NCBI GenBank assembly: GCA_034401795.1
Contig: CM067360.1
Span: 47,834,260 to 47,898,259, forward strand
Length of the DNA: 64,000 bases
Direction: 5' to 3'
Origin: Chaetoderma sp. LZ-2023a
Taxonomy: Eukaryota; Mollusca; Caudofoveata; Chaetodermatida; Chaetodermatidae
Part shown: positions 32,878 to 43,912 of the stretch, one piece after another
Position numbering within the stretch: position 1 is the first letter of the stretch
Layout of the letters: each line of letters begins with the position of its first letter
Made by a program: the position numbers and the translations under genes
Notes under the pieces: model-generated
What the model was told of the DNA's origin: nothing
Database searches by the model: none
Seen by the model: only the letters and a program-made list of their open reading frames with translations

Positions 32878-33198
32878 TTATCGAGCCAGTCATTCCAGTA
32901 AAAATTTTCAAAAATACTCTTCTGTTTACCCACAGATGGACATTCCTCAAGACTACTGTAGAGGCTGGTTTTGACTGGCTTGACCATTAACCCTTTGACC
33001 CTCATATCAACCAAAAACGGCTTCTACAGTGGTCTTGAGAAATGTCCATTTGCAGACCAAGAGAAGACCAGCTTTGAAAATTTACTACTGGAATGACTAG
33101 CTCGATAAGCGAGCCAGTTATTCTAGTGGTAAATTTTCAAAAATAGTCCTCTTGTTTTGCAAATAGAAAATTTTTTTTTAAACAAATTCATCGGTTAA
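32878..33198. mobile_element. Two palindromic MITEs joined at TTAA
   Basis: 32878-32990 is a right half ending GCTTGACCATTAA. 32987-33198 starts TTAACCCTTTGACCCTCATA, has the full core (CTCGATAAGCGAG centre) and ends CATCGGTTAA. The shared TTAA shows that one copy used the other's end as its target, or that they are recombined. Confidence 0.7.
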
Positions 33199-33209
33199 AG
33201 GATTGATTC

Positions 33210-33390
33210 ATATATTGTTCAGGCCGGCCCAAAACAGCATGGACAGCGGTCTTACGAGATGCCCATTTGCAGGTCAAGAAGATTGCACCTATTTTTGAAT
33301 TTCTACCATAGTCCTCTTTTGATCTTCACAATAAAGATTCAGTCATGAAAAATTTCAGTTGTCTTTACCAGTTTTGACCATGAAATAATT
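33210..33390. mobile_element. Degenerate MITE fragment
   Basis: CCCATTTGCAGGTCAAGAAG and CTCTTTTGATCTTCACA arms remain. The core is deleted. Confidence 0.5.
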
Positions 33391-33909
33391 GAAAATGTTA
33401 TTGCCATTGGTACATTGCCCTTTAATAATCTCTCGTAACAGGTGAACATCTGTTATCATATAAATTTACCTGGCAAAAACTTGTGTGAAGCCATCCAATC
33501 CTCTCTTACTATTAAGCCATAAAACAAACTACAGTCCAGGATACAGGTAATCACGGTATGACAGCTGGCAAGATGTAATAAGCTTCCTCATGCTGGATAT
33601 TACTCCTGTTGTAAATTAGCTCACTTTTGAGACAATACTTGGATTTAGGTTCCGTAATCTTAGAAACTCATTCAGAAAAATCTTATATTTGCTTAACCTA
33701 TTGACCTAGAAACTACGGTATTCACAAATCTTTGTAAATATTGTACAAGTCGATTGAAAGCTGATTGCGTTGTATATGATACTGCAAACAGCTGTATACC
33801 TGTACACAATAGAAAGGTATGAGGCTATTTGAACGCAGATATTCTAACCCTTTTCATCCCAGACTATTTCTCAATATCAAAGATAACCGGTAAAGACACA
33901 TGGAGACAA
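33391..33909. other. Unassigned spacer
   Basis: Nothing supported. Confidence 0.5.
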
Positions 33910-34008
33910 GCTGTCAAATATTTTTATTAAACTTAATTTGATTTGGAAGTGTTACTGTCTTAGGTAGAAAGAACTTTCAGTAAAACTACTTTCAAAATAT
34001 TTAACTGA
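33910..34008. repeat. Degenerate GTTGAATATTTTGAAAC palindrome
   Basis: CTGTCAAATATTTTTATTAA at the left and CTTTCAAAATATTTAACTG at the right. GTTACTGTCTTAGG is kept at the centre. Confidence 0.5.
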
Positions 34009-34124
34009 ACATATCCTACATTATAAGAAAATTTCAGTCTGTAGTGTACTAATGGTTAAGATAGCTATCTCACAATGCTGTATCATCACAAAATTTCATC
34101 AAGGTGTGTTGAAATTAATATGTT

Positions 34125-34544
34125 AGTGGTAAAGGTGGCTAAAATGGCTTTTACAATGCCTTAGAAAAATACATATTTGCAGGCCAGAAGACTATATTTG
34201 AAAATTTACCACTAGAATGACTGGTTCAATTTTAACAGAGCCAGCCATTCCAGCAGTAAATTTAAAAAAAGCATATCTTGGCCTGGAATATGGACATTCT
34301 CTAAATAGAAATTGGTATTCTCTTGATTAATCTTGATCATTAACCTTCTAATATCTAAATTTGTTCAAGAATATCACAATATTTCCTTATTGAATGTCCA
34401 TTTGCAAGCTGTGAGAAGACCATTTATCGGGCCAGTCATTCCAGCGCTAAATTTTCAAAAATAGTCGGCTTTGGTCTGGAAATGGACATTCCTCAAGACC
34501 ACTACAGAGGCAGGTTTTGGTGATCTTCGTCATGAAAGGGTTAA
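34125..34544. mobile_element. Two palindromic MITEs joined at TTAA 34340-34343
   Basis: The first (34125-34343) has an intact core with TTTTAACAGAGCC at the centre. The second (34340-34544) has lost most of its left core arm (CCATTTATCGGGCCAGTCA) and ends GTCATGAAAGGGTTAA. Confidence 0.65.
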
Positions 34545-34960
34545 AGGGTTGTAATCAGGCTCGGATCTGAAAAAGATGCTTCCCATACACCAATCTTATG
34601 ATCCGCGTAAAAACATGCTGTAAATGCTCAGTCATAAATAGTCCTGTTCATGTGAACTCCAGGAAAATGGTTTCAATTGTGTTCATCTAACCATGTAAAG
34701 AAGCCTAGGCCTATATATACTGATCTACCTGACATGAGAAGCAGTTATTATAAAGGTGAAGATACACAAATGACAAACAAATTACCCGTGTAACGCTAAA
34801 TCAGCCAGGGGACAATGTTTTCACAAAAATAAGAATGTTAATTTTTTCAAGGACATTGATGCTGTTACATCTCTCATGTACCCTTAAATCGACAGTCATC
34901 ACCAGATGCAGACCAATGAGATATATTGTTGCTGATCACACAATTTTTATCCCAATGGTT
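34545..34960. other. Unassigned spacer
   Basis: Nothing supported. Confidence 0.5.
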
Positions 34961-35420
34961 TTTTTAGTGGGGTTTTGACGTGTGCATGTGTGTGTGTGCA
35001 TGCGTGCATATTCGTGCGAGTGAATGTGTCTCTGTGTGTGAGATTGATTGTAACTCCTCCGAAACCATCAGATGGAATTCAAATAAATTTGGTATGTGAG
35101 GTACACATCTATATATCACCACATAGTGCCAGAAGAAGACATTTACATTTGGCTCCACCAACAGGGGGCATCAAAAGATCAAGAAATTAATTGATATGAT
35201 TACATAGCGTAAGAGGACATTTGGATTTGGCTCCGCCCCAGGTGTGTGGGCCACAAAGGTCACAAAATTGATTGTAACACAACTTCTCTGAGACATTGGA
35301 TGGAATTCAACCAGATTTGGTATGTCAGTTACCCATATTTACATGCATGATTGCTGCATGCAAGACAACACGTACATTTGACTCCGCCCCAGGGATTGGT
35401 GGATGAGTCAAAAGATCAAA
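34961..35420. repeat. GACAAATGTAAATGTCC family, about three tandem units
   Basis: Starts with a TG-rich microsatellite (34980-35030). Units carry GATTGATTGTAAC, ATGGAATTCAA...TTTGGTATGT, GACATTTACATTTGGCTCC and GGGGGCATCAAAAGATCA. Short frames through it are repeat translations. Confidence 0.65.
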
Positions 35421-35579
35421 GCTGTGAACGTGGAGATTAGTGACGATGGATCATCAACGGTGCAATGTAATATATGTTGTGATAACAACAAAGACACACC
35501 TAGGTCAAACCATCAAAGCAAAGAAAACAAAATATTTTGCAAACATTCGAAGACAAAAAAACTGACTTTAGTCAAAATA

Positions 35580-35775
35580 GAAGGAAAGCGGATGAGAGGA
35601 AAGAGAGGACTAGATTTAGCATGGAAAGACAATACAAGGAGCTGGACTGGCCAAGCCCTACAGGCCTATGTCATAGGTGTCACGGATAGGGAATGGTAGA
35701 GGAACAGTGCAGTTAACCTTCAACAATCAACTTTCTACAAAGAGAGGGCATATGAATAATGATGATGATGACAAT
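35580..35775 (+). pseudogene. 3' end fragment of a non-LTR retrotransposon ORF2
   Basis: The C-terminal part of a 98-codon frame reads RMRGKRGLDLAWKDN, then WTGQALQAY and DREW. The pattern of a basic RG stretch, W-x-D-N/D, WTG, DREW and then W/R-rich residues is the typical extreme C terminus of LINE reverse transcriptases of the RTE/CR1-like type. A TAG stop follows DREW where the family usually continues for a few residues. The downstream ATGAATAATGATGATGATGA (35751-35770) fits the short tandem 3' tail of such elements. Only the last ~200 bp survive. I cannot name the clade. Confidence 0.55.
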
Positions 35776-35957
35776 TTGGCTAGTGAGGAAGAAAATCATT
35801 TAAAATGACCTAAAATCATTCGTTGTTGCCCAATCATTAGCTTTTTAACCCACTATTGAAACTACCTTGAACTATGAGGTATTGACGGAGTTTCTGTCAT
35901 GGAAATCAGCCAACTTAGTCATAATTTGTGCAACTTCAGCTAAAGTTCCACGACCAC

Positions 35958-36045
35958 ATGATGTGAATAAGGGATTGAGTGAGTTAGGGCAAAGATTTTG
36001 CTAAGATCAGTGAAATGGTAAAAAGTAGACACAGAATACAGAAAA
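35958..36045 (+). repeat. Dispersed ~85-bp duplicate, copy A
   Basis: GATGTGAATAAGGGATTGA through GTAAAAAGTAGACACAGA is nearly identical to 38917-38999. It has no inverted ends and no open frame. Confidence 0.8.
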
Positions 36046-36179
36046 CTTTTAAAGTCAAATATTTCAGAATGCTACTGAACTTTTTCTGGTCCCACGCCAC
36101 TCCTCCTTCAGATGACCTATTTATTAACCCCATCAATCAAATGCGTGACTATCTATAATTCAGGTGATAATAATACTTG

Positions 36180-36409
36180 ATTACTTTAGTGGTCAAGCTG
36201 ATCAAAACCTGCCTCTAAAATGGTCTTGAGGAATGTCCCTTTGCAAGGTAAGAGAAGACTATTTTTGAAGATTTATCACTGGAATGCCTGGCTCGATAAT
36301 TGAGCCAGTCTTTCCACTGGTACATTTTCAAAAAATTGCCTTCTAGTGGCCTGCAACTGGACATTCAACAAGCAAATATTCTGATTTTTAAAATAAATTT
36401 GACAATTAA
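36180..36409. mobile_element. Palindromic MITE
   Basis: Left end eroded, core ATGCCTGGCTCGATAATTGA, right end GACAATTAAAAGG. TTAA at 36406. Confidence 0.65.
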
Positions 36410-36517
36410 AAGGTGAATTAGCTGTTCATAAATAGCCTCTGGACACCACTTTCTCTGAATTAACTCTGTAACCATTACATACCAGAAACGAAGCATTTTT
36501 TTATGATCTAAGAACTA

Positions 36518-36592
36518 ACCTGTTGAATGTTTTGTAACTAATTTGTCTGGCAGCAAGAGGTTAAGTCAAATTATTTTCAAATTATTCAACAG
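36518..36592. repeat. Shortened GTTGAATATTTTGAAAC palindrome
   Basis: CTGTTGAATGTTTTGTAACT and AATTATTTTCAAATTATTCA arms flank a collapsed centre (GGCAGCAAGAGG). Confidence 0.6.
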
Positions 36593-36647
36593 TTTTCATG
36601 TATCTAGCAGTCTTGAAATTGAGAGACTAGACTAGGGTCAAAGGACT

Positions 36648-36876
36648 AAACGAAATAAATAATTGGATGTCTTCAGATTTTCTTATAGAAAAAGTCCATT
36701 TGCAGACCAAGAGTACTATTTTTGAAAATTTACCACTGGAATGACTGGCTCGGTTATCGAGCTAGTCATTTCCAGTGGTAAATTTTCAAAAATAGGCTTC
36801 TCTTAGTCTGCAAATGTACATTTCTCAAGACCACTGCAGAAGATGTTTTTGGCTGATCTAAGTGTTAAAAGGTTAA
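36648..36876. mobile_element. Palindromic MITE, well-preserved core
   Basis: The core arms match over about 70 bases on each side of TCGGTTATCGA. The right end is TAAGTGTTAAAAGGTTAA. The left end lacks CCCTTT. Confidence 0.75.
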
Positions 36877-37098
36877 CACTCAAAGCTAGCCAAAGATGTC
36901 TTCTGCACTGGTCTTGGGAAATGTACCATTGGCAGACCAAGAGAAACTATTCTTAAAATTATACTACAGGAATCACTGGCATGGTAACAAAGCCAGTCAT
37001 TCCAGTGGCAAATTAAAAAAAATAATCTTGTTCTGCAAATGGACATTTTCTGAGAAGATTGAAGTTTTCGTGAACAAATTTGAAGCTTAACGGGTCAA
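36873..37098. mobile_element. Palindromic MITE sharing a TTAA with the previous copy
   Basis: TTAACACTCAAAGC at the left, degraded core (TGGCATGGTAACAAAGCCAG), and GCTTAACGGGTCAA at the right. Confidence 0.65.
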
Positions 37099-37204
37099 AT
37101 TAATTTCTAGTTCAGAACCGAACAGAATTATTCCATATATCTGTCATGGAATGGCGTCTATGCTGGGATTTCAGAACATAAAGTTAATGGTTAAGCTTGG
37201 TCTA

Positions 37205-37637
37205 GAGCAACTCAAATTGCTTGATGTGAATGTCCACTTGCAGATCAAGAGGCTTGATGTGAATGTCCAATTGCAGATCAAGAGAAGACTATTTTTAAAG
37301 ACTTACATGTAGCACTAGAATGACTGACATTGTTATTAACCCTTTAGTGGTCAAATGTGGTCAAGAAAATCTAATTATTTACTTATTGAATGTCCACTTG
37401 CAAGCCAAGAGAAGACTATTTATATCGAGCCAGGCATTCCTGTGGTAAATTTTCACAAATAGTCTTCTCTTGGCTTGCAAATAAACGTTCCTCAAGATAA
37501 CTGTAGAGGCCGGTTCTGGCCGGCTTGACCATTAAAGGGTTAAGACAGTTATATCAGTCGTAAATTAAAACAAGCCTTTCAGATTGACATTCCATAAGAT
37601 GAATGCAGGAAGGCCATTTTGCCGGCTTTGGTAATTA
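37205..37637. mobile_element. Chain of three palindromic MITEs
   Basis: 37205-37339 is a truncated copy whose start shows a 35-bp internal duplication (GCTTGATGTGAATGTCCA twice). 37336-37543 is bounded by TTAACCCTTTAGTGG and CCATTAAAGGGTTAA with a shortened core. 37540-37637 is a small remnant ending GGTAATTAA. Neighbours share TTAA sites. Confidence 0.65.
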
Positions 37638-38054
37638 ACTGACGGTTTTACCACGGCTTTAAATAATTCAAATGTCATTAGGAAAATAGTCTATCATAGT
37701 AAGCATAAAGCTTAAATATTAATATCAAGGTGTAGAAATAAGGTCCCTTTACATGCACAATGCAGGGGAAAAAATGGCCTGTACAGGTATGTTTACTTAC
37801 AATCATGAGAGTGCACAGAGTGCATGCACTTTTCTGGATTGATATGCTCTTTGTAAATTTATGTGCATATAGTTATTTTGCAGTGTGGTTAAAATCCCAA
37901 TGTTATATGCACAGTGTACTATACATGTAGAACAAATCTATTTTTACCCCTGAATGAATAGTATTGTTTAGATCGACAATGTCTGATAACGCTGCACGAG
38001 AGTCCAACTTCAGGTTCGACCCATCTGGAGTTGGACCCAATAGAAAGTGGCTTC
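37638..38054. other. Unassigned spacer
   Basis: Nothing supported. Confidence 0.5.
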
Positions 38055-38295
38055 TTAACCCTTTCATGGCAAAGCCCGCCAAAACCAGCCTCTCTAGTGG
38101 TCTTGAGGAAAGCCTATTTGCAGGAAAAGAAGAGGATTTTTGAAAATTTACCACTGGAATGGCTGGCTCGATAATCGAGTAAGTCATTCCAGCAGTAAAT
38201 TTTCAAAAATCGTCTTCTCTTGGCTTGCGAATGTACATTTAGTACGAAAAATATTTTGATTTTCTTGACCAAATTTAGCCATTAAAGGGCTCAAG
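38055..38295. mobile_element. Palindromic MITE, CTTTCATGGC end-type, full length
   Basis: TTAACCCTTTCATGGCAAAG at the left and TTTAGCCATTAAAGGGCTCAA at the right, where the terminal TTAA is mutated. The core is TGGCTGGCTCGATAATCGAG. Confidence 0.75.
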
Positions 38296-38916
38296 CCAAG
38301 TGATCATCAAATCACATGTCATATCTACAACCACCATCTAATTGTCGCAACAACGCAACTACTAATGAAATAATTGAAATCCAGTACTTGTTTTCCAGTC
38401 TGGTCAATAGGCGGACTCACCAGAACATGGTGCTATGAAAGGACATGAGGGATTTGCTTGAGCAACGGCTAACCTCCAGTTCCCTTTCCCTATTTCGAAG
38501 ACCTTAAACCTGTCGTACGTCATCAAGAATAGCGTTACTTTATTAACGCAGATATTAAGTACTAGGGCATATCTGCACACACACACACACATCAACATCT
38601 AAGACAGCAAACAGGTATGTCTCAGAGTACAACATTTTATTTGATGCTATAAGCCTAGATGTATGCTTTTGCATACATTGCTCTTGCATTGCACATGCAC
38701 ACATACATTAAATATGGAAAATGCCACGCATTTGTGAGACATACTGGTCGCATCTGAGGAGTTTACAACCTGTAGCACAGGTACGAAATGCGATGAGTCG
38801 GAATCCAAAGGCCATCACACCCAGGAAAACAAGTTGGCTGCCGGGAACAACCATGTAAAACTATTTCATGATGTCATTATGTCGTACGTAGTTAGTTCCA
38901 AAGCCGGCAACCACTC
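38296..38916. other. Unassigned spacer with (CA)n
   Basis: Contains a short CA microsatellite at about 38574-38590. A reverse 64-codon frame beginning MLMCVCVC is read from it and rejected. Confidence 0.5.
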
Positions 38917-38999
38917 ATGATGTGAATAAGGGATTGAATGAGTCAGGGCAAAGATTTTGCTGAAGATCAGTGAAATGGTAAAAAGTAGACACAGAGTGG
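38917..38999 (+). repeat. Dispersed ~85-bp duplicate, copy B
   Basis: Matches 35958-36045 with a few differences (GAATGAGTCAGGGC versus GAGTGAGTTAGGGC). Same orientation, about 2.9 kb apart. Confidence 0.8.
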
Positions 39000-39253
39000 A
39001 CGATTGTAGGCATCCACACCAATGAGTTTCTAAGCAATGATGTTCACATTGTATACACTGTCCAAACCACGGCCATTATACATATGGTGAGGGACCCACA
39101 TGTGCCTAGCATCCTGGACTCGATCAAAACCCTAATCAGTATAGTGTAATTCAGCTACTGAGTTCTACTAGAATAGAGATGATGATTAATTCCAACAGAT
39201 GAGGGACCTTTGAATCCTGGAGACAAGCAAGCACAGATGGTAATAAACATACT

Positions 39254-39492
39254 TTAACCCTTTAACACTCATATCAGCCAAAAACGGATTCAGCACTGGT
39301 CTTGAGAAATGTCCATTTGTAGACCAAGTGAAGGCTTTTTTTAATAATTTACGACTGGAATGACTGGCTCGATAACCGAGCCAGTCATTCCAGTAGTAAA
39401 TTTTCAAAAATAGTCTTCTCTTGGTCTGGAAATGGACATTTTTATGAGAAAATTGAAATTTTCTTGGAGAAATTTAAGTGTTAAAGGGTTAA
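39254..39492. mobile_element. Palindromic MITE, best full-length CTTTAACACTCA copy
   Basis: TTAACCCTTTAACACTCA at the left and its matching TTTAAGTGTTAAAGGGTTAA at the right, with an almost perfect core palindrome around TCGATAACCGA. This copy best shows the piggyBac-like structure TTAA-CCCTTT...AAAGGG-TTAA. Confidence 0.85.
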
Positions 39493-39942
39493 AGTCAGGT
39501 TAGATACGGACTATTGCTGATGGACACCAAACCCAAGCTGCTCCATGAATAGTTTGGGGCGCAGCATCGTACCATTGAATATACTGAACAAAATGGCTTA
39601 ATAAAATCTAAGTGATCCTAGTGGTCAGCTTTATTCCATCCAACCCCTGCCATGAAGCAAACAAATCTGGTGGTAGTCGGAACGCATCTAATTTGACAGG
39701 CCCAGGGTCATCATAGTACTTTGCATGATCGCCCATGGCCAACACAGCCAACCATTATGATCTATGTTGAGACAGAAATCTTAGTAGATCCATTTCCAAT
39801 TGACATCATCTGTGCTGAATGGTAACCCCCTTTGCATTATCTTGCAATTATTTTCAAACACACATCGTACTGAAATTATACAATGCTATCACAAGAAAAT
39901 TCTCACCAAGTCGTTTCCAATGGGCTCAATTAACGGTACCCT
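39493..39942. other. Unassigned spacer
   Basis: Nothing supported. Confidence 0.5.
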
Positions 39943-40172
39943 TTAACCCTTGAATTTGGTCTAGAAAATAAAAATTTCTGATAGGAAATGTTCATTTGGC
40001 TTTTGCAAATCAAAACATTATTTTTGAAAATTTATCACTGGAATGCCAGGCTCAGTTATTCGTCTAGTCATTCCAGTGGCAAACTTTCAAAGATAGTCTT
40101 CTCTTGATCTCTAAATGGGCATTTTTCAAGACCACTGCAGATGTTTTTCGCAGGCTTCAGCATTAGTGTTAA
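39943..40172. mobile_element. Palindromic MITE
   Basis: TTAACCCTTGAATTTGG at the left and CAGCATTAGTGTTAA at the right. The core centre is CAGTTATTCGTCTAGTC. It lies about 30 bp from the LINE 3' end. Confidence 0.7.
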
Positions 40173-40248
40173 AATACGTGTGAAGATAAATAAGAAACGT
40201 GTATTTCTTCTTCTTTTTCTTGCGTTCATCTTTCTCATGACAGTAATC

Positions 40249-41428
40249 TTACACCGTTTTCCTTATTTGGTGCATGAAAGCTGAAGTGGTCACCAAACTG
40301 TTTCTGTCTCCTCTGATCTTCTCTTCAAAAGATACTTCAATAAGCCAGAAGCTTCTTCTAGCCTTTTCATATCGCTGCCAGTGCTGCAAGAGATGTTCTG
40401 CTGTTTCTTCTGCCTGCTGACACTCACAAAGTGCAGAATCTGTAATCTTGAGACGGTGAAGATGTGCATTGAGACGATTGTGACCAGTCCTCAATCTGAA
40501 GATACATGTCTGATCCTCCCTACTGAGGCTGTGTATTGCATCATTATGCTGCCTGCTGGTGGTTCTTGTGGCTTTAATGATATGCTTCAGTTCTTCAAAG
40601 TCAACCTCGCGGTTGAATTGTTGTTTATTTGACCCTTCCTTAGCTAGTTGATCAGCTTTGTCATTTCCTAATATGCCACAATGCGAGGGGATCTGTACTT
40701 TCCTTTCTACTCTCCAGCGCCTGGAGTGCTGAGAGGGAGTCTGTCAGGAAGACAATATTTTCATTTCTGGTTTTTCGCTGTATCAGCATTTGGCTAGCTA
40801 AGATCAGTGCTTGGATTTCTGCAGTGTAATTGCTACAGTGCTTCCCTGTTGGCAAGTATGAGTCTGTTATATCTCCACATGGAAACAGAATGTGAGCACC
40901 TGCCCATCCATTCTTGACAGCCTGGATAGCTGATCCATCTGCATAAACATGTATCCACTCTCTCTCAGAGTAGTTTTCCGCAATATGACTCAATGCAAGA
41001 ACTTTGTTTGTCACCTCTGCTTGATTTCCCATGCTCTCAATCCCTGGAATCGAGGGCCAGATTAAAATTGTGTTTTCTATTTCAGAAGCTTTCCACGGTT
41101 CCTTCTCAGGGATAGCAGTTACGTTTCTACATCTGTTTCTTTCAATTTTCTTTGAAGTTAATAAGAAATTATTCCTCTTGAGCCTTCCTCTAGACATTTG
41201 GTGAGTCAGCATATGCATGGGATGGTAAAGCATCAATTTGAATTTCTCGTATTGAATCGCGGCCTTGATTTTTCGTCTCTGCCGGAGTGGCTGGATATTG
41301 GTAAGTTCTTCCATCGCTGCTATTGGAGTGGTCTTCATAGACCCTGCTATGATACGAAGAGCCTGATTTTGTACCTTATCCAATGTCTGAAGGGTGTTTG
41401 TAGCAGCTGTCATCCATGATGATGAGCC
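40249..41428 (-). pseudogene. LINE ORF2 C-terminal part: RNase H and Cys/His domain
   Basis: Continues from the reverse transcriptase through an in-frame TAA at 41429-41431 (after RPIIE). RNase H residues are visible: Asp in HVYADGSA, Glu in YTAEIQAL, Asp in FLTDSLSAL. At about 40690-40720 the frame shifts, with probable loss of some codons. The next frame supplies PSHCGILGNDKADQLAK, which carries the final RNase H motif, and then the C terminus RTGHNRLNAHLHR...CECQQAEETAEHLLQH with its C-x-C...H spacing. The stop is at 40249-40251. The RNase H domain removes RNA from the cDNA hybrid in this family. Confidence 0.85.
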
Positions 41429-42772
41429 TTATTCGATGATTGGCCTAACTGATCCAGAGTAAACCCGTTTCAGAATTTTGATGTTAGCTCCCCATTTTGT
41501 TCCAGAGAGCTTCCGCATAACTGCCAGTCTTCGCTTGGCTATACCTGCAGCTTTTCTGATTTGCACCTTCCAGGTCAGTCTTTTGTCAAATATCAGACCA
41601 AGATAAGTTACTTCATCCTCAAAGTGCAGAACTGAGTCATCAAATTTCAGACTTGTCTTGTGTACCTTTTTAGTGGATAGTGTGAATAAAGTTGCGACTG
41701 TCTTCTCTTTGTTGATCTGGACAAACCATCTTGTAACCCAAGAATTGAGGTGATCAATTGCGAGTTGCATGCAGTAATTGGCTGTTGACACGTACTCCTC
41801 GCTGCTCCACATCACAAGATCGTCAGCATACAATGCAGCTCTGACTCCCATTGGAAGGTTCTTTACCAGGTCATTGATGAATATTGTGAAGAGGGTGGGA
41901 GAGACTACACCACCCTGAGGTACACCATGTCGTAGCAGGACTTTCTTGCTGCTTGTCCCATTCAGCTGTACTGATGCCTTTTGGTTGTGGAGATACTGGC
42001 ATATCCAGCTGTACATTTTCCAGAAATATCACTGGTCCTGAGCTTTTGGAGGAGTCCATGCTTCCATACTTTATCAAATGCCTTCTGCAGATCAACCCAC
42101 ACAGTGATGGTATGCTTTTTCTGTTGGAACGCCTCCTCAATAGACTGTGTCAGATATGTTGTTTGATCCTCAGTAGAGCTACACTTTCTGAAGCCATTTT
42201 GTTCATCTGCGTAGAGATTGTTGCTTTCAAGATGTCGAAGAAGTTTCTGGTTGAGGATTCTTTCCATGGCTTTGACTAGTCAGACTGATAGGTCGATAAC
42301 TTGCCACTTTAGATTTATTCTTGCCTTTCTTCAGTACAGGGATCATGTTGGCCTCTCTCCATGACTGGGCAACTTCTCCTGTGTACCAACTGTGGTTGAA
42401 AATCTCCAAAAGCTTGTGCTTTCCAATAGTACCCAGATTCCTCAACATCTCATTGGTTATTCCATCTGGTCCAGGAGACTTCCTGTTTTTCAGAACTTTC
42501 AAGCTTTTCTCCAACTCGCTGATGGTCAGAAGCTCATCCATTCCCACGGCATGTATTTGTGTCTCTCCGTTCCCCTTTGCAGACTTCATTGCAGCTTTTT
42601 TACGACTCACTGCCACATCTAGATTGCTTACTTTCTGATACATACAAGCAAAGTGTTCAGCAGCAGCCTCTCCTGTTTTGATTTCACAATCCCCTTCAAG
42701 AGTTATGATTGGTACTCTGGTGTTTTCATCGTTAAGCTGCTTCACAAGCCTCCAGAGTTTGTTTGTATCTTT
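41429..42772 (-). pseudogene. LINE ORF2 reverse transcriptase
   Basis: Motifs in order: KNRKSPGPDGITNEML (RT0/1), SYRPISLTS (RT2a), the catalytic Asp in WVDLQKAFDKVW (motif A), HGVPQGGVVSPTLF (motif B), YADDLVMW (motif C, the two metal-binding Asp) and TYLGLIFDKRLTW (motif D/E). The catalytic residues are all present. The protein is interrupted by frameshifts near 42772, 42270 and 42015 and by the TAA at 41429. It would prime cDNA synthesis at the nicked target DNA. Confidence 0.88.
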
Positions 42773-43912
42773 TTAAAGATTTAAGCGTGACGTTTTTTCT
42801 CTCCACGATTCTCTGGTGGCTCTGATTTTGGTTTTCAGATATTTTGCCTTGGATTGTTGGAGTCTCACATGGTTGGCTTCTGTTGGGGCATTCTCTGCAA
42901 TTTCCCTTGCGTTGGACATTTCTTCGTGTAACTTACGAGACGTACTCCAGTAAGGTCTGTAATTTTTCCTGGATCCCCTAGGAATGCATTTGCCAGCAGC
43001 AGAGAGTAAAGCAGAGTTAAACTCTTTAACAACTTTATTGATATTTTGGTTTTTGACATCAATGTCTTTTACCAATCTGTCACTCTCTTTCTGATATCTG
43101 TCCCAGCCTGCTTTCTTATAGTTCCATCGAGGAGTCTGAGTTCGGTCAATCTCAACATCCATGTTAATGGTAATGAAAACAGGGCGGTGATCACTGCCTC
43201 CAAGTTGTTCCCCAACAATACGCAAAGATTCTTGATGTAGATTTTCTGTCGAAAATGCTAAATCAGGAGAACTTGAGGTATGCCATCGTCTTGAGTAGAA
43301 TGTAGGGGGGGGGGGGGGGGGGGGGGCATCTGCCTTATTCAAGAGAATCAGCTTCTGCTCATCCATCCAACTTTCAATGTCCTCACCCCTCTTATCAGTA
43401 GAATGATAGCCCCATAACTGAGAATGACTGTTGAGGTCACCAGCAATGATAGTTGAACCTGGGTGAACTGGGATTTTTCTGAGATTCAATGGTTGATTAA
43501 TAGGGCAGTAATAGTTGACAACAGTGATAGGATGTTTCTCTGGAATTATCTTGATTGTGAGAATTTCCATGTCTCTCTGAACTTCAATGGCATTTAGGTT
43601 ATTCCGGACCAGGGTTATGACTCCTCCTTTATGTCTTCCATCCCTGTCAGATCTGAAGCACTGAAATTCTCTTATACAGAATCTACTGTTGGCATTCAGA
43701 TCATCTACGTCTTTCTCCTTGAGAATTTGGCTACGCTCCTTTTTCTTGTTAGAAACTCCTTCAGCATTCCATTGCATGATAGTCAGCGGTTTGCTTACTT
43801 GCACTTTAGGTTGGACAACCTTCTTCCTTTTTCTCCAAGGTCTACAAACCTTACCACCAGTAGCTTGGGTGGACCCCTTCGAGGCTGGGGGGGGGGGGCC
43901 GGTGCTGCACAT
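42773..43912 (-). pseudogene. LINE ORF2 endonuclease (EEP family) with missing catalytic segment
   Basis: A 379-codon frame. IMQWNAEGVSNKK (about residue 45) is the first EEP motif, GDLNSHSQLWGY the Asp/Asn motif, SPDLAF the next and GSDHRPVF the final Asp-His motif. The family normally has an E-T motif between the first motif and NANSRF. Here KEKDVDD runs directly into LNANSRF, so the short segment holding the catalytic Glu is deleted. A G-homopolymer at about 43304-43326 encodes a proline run (ADAPPPPPPPTF) where the family has no such run. The ATG at 43912 is nominal: a second homopolymer at 43888-43897 sits inside the start region. Confidence 0.88.

Noticed and set aside
34980..35030. Coding frame through TG-rich DNA (CACVCVHAC)
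   Set aside because: Simple-sequence translation.
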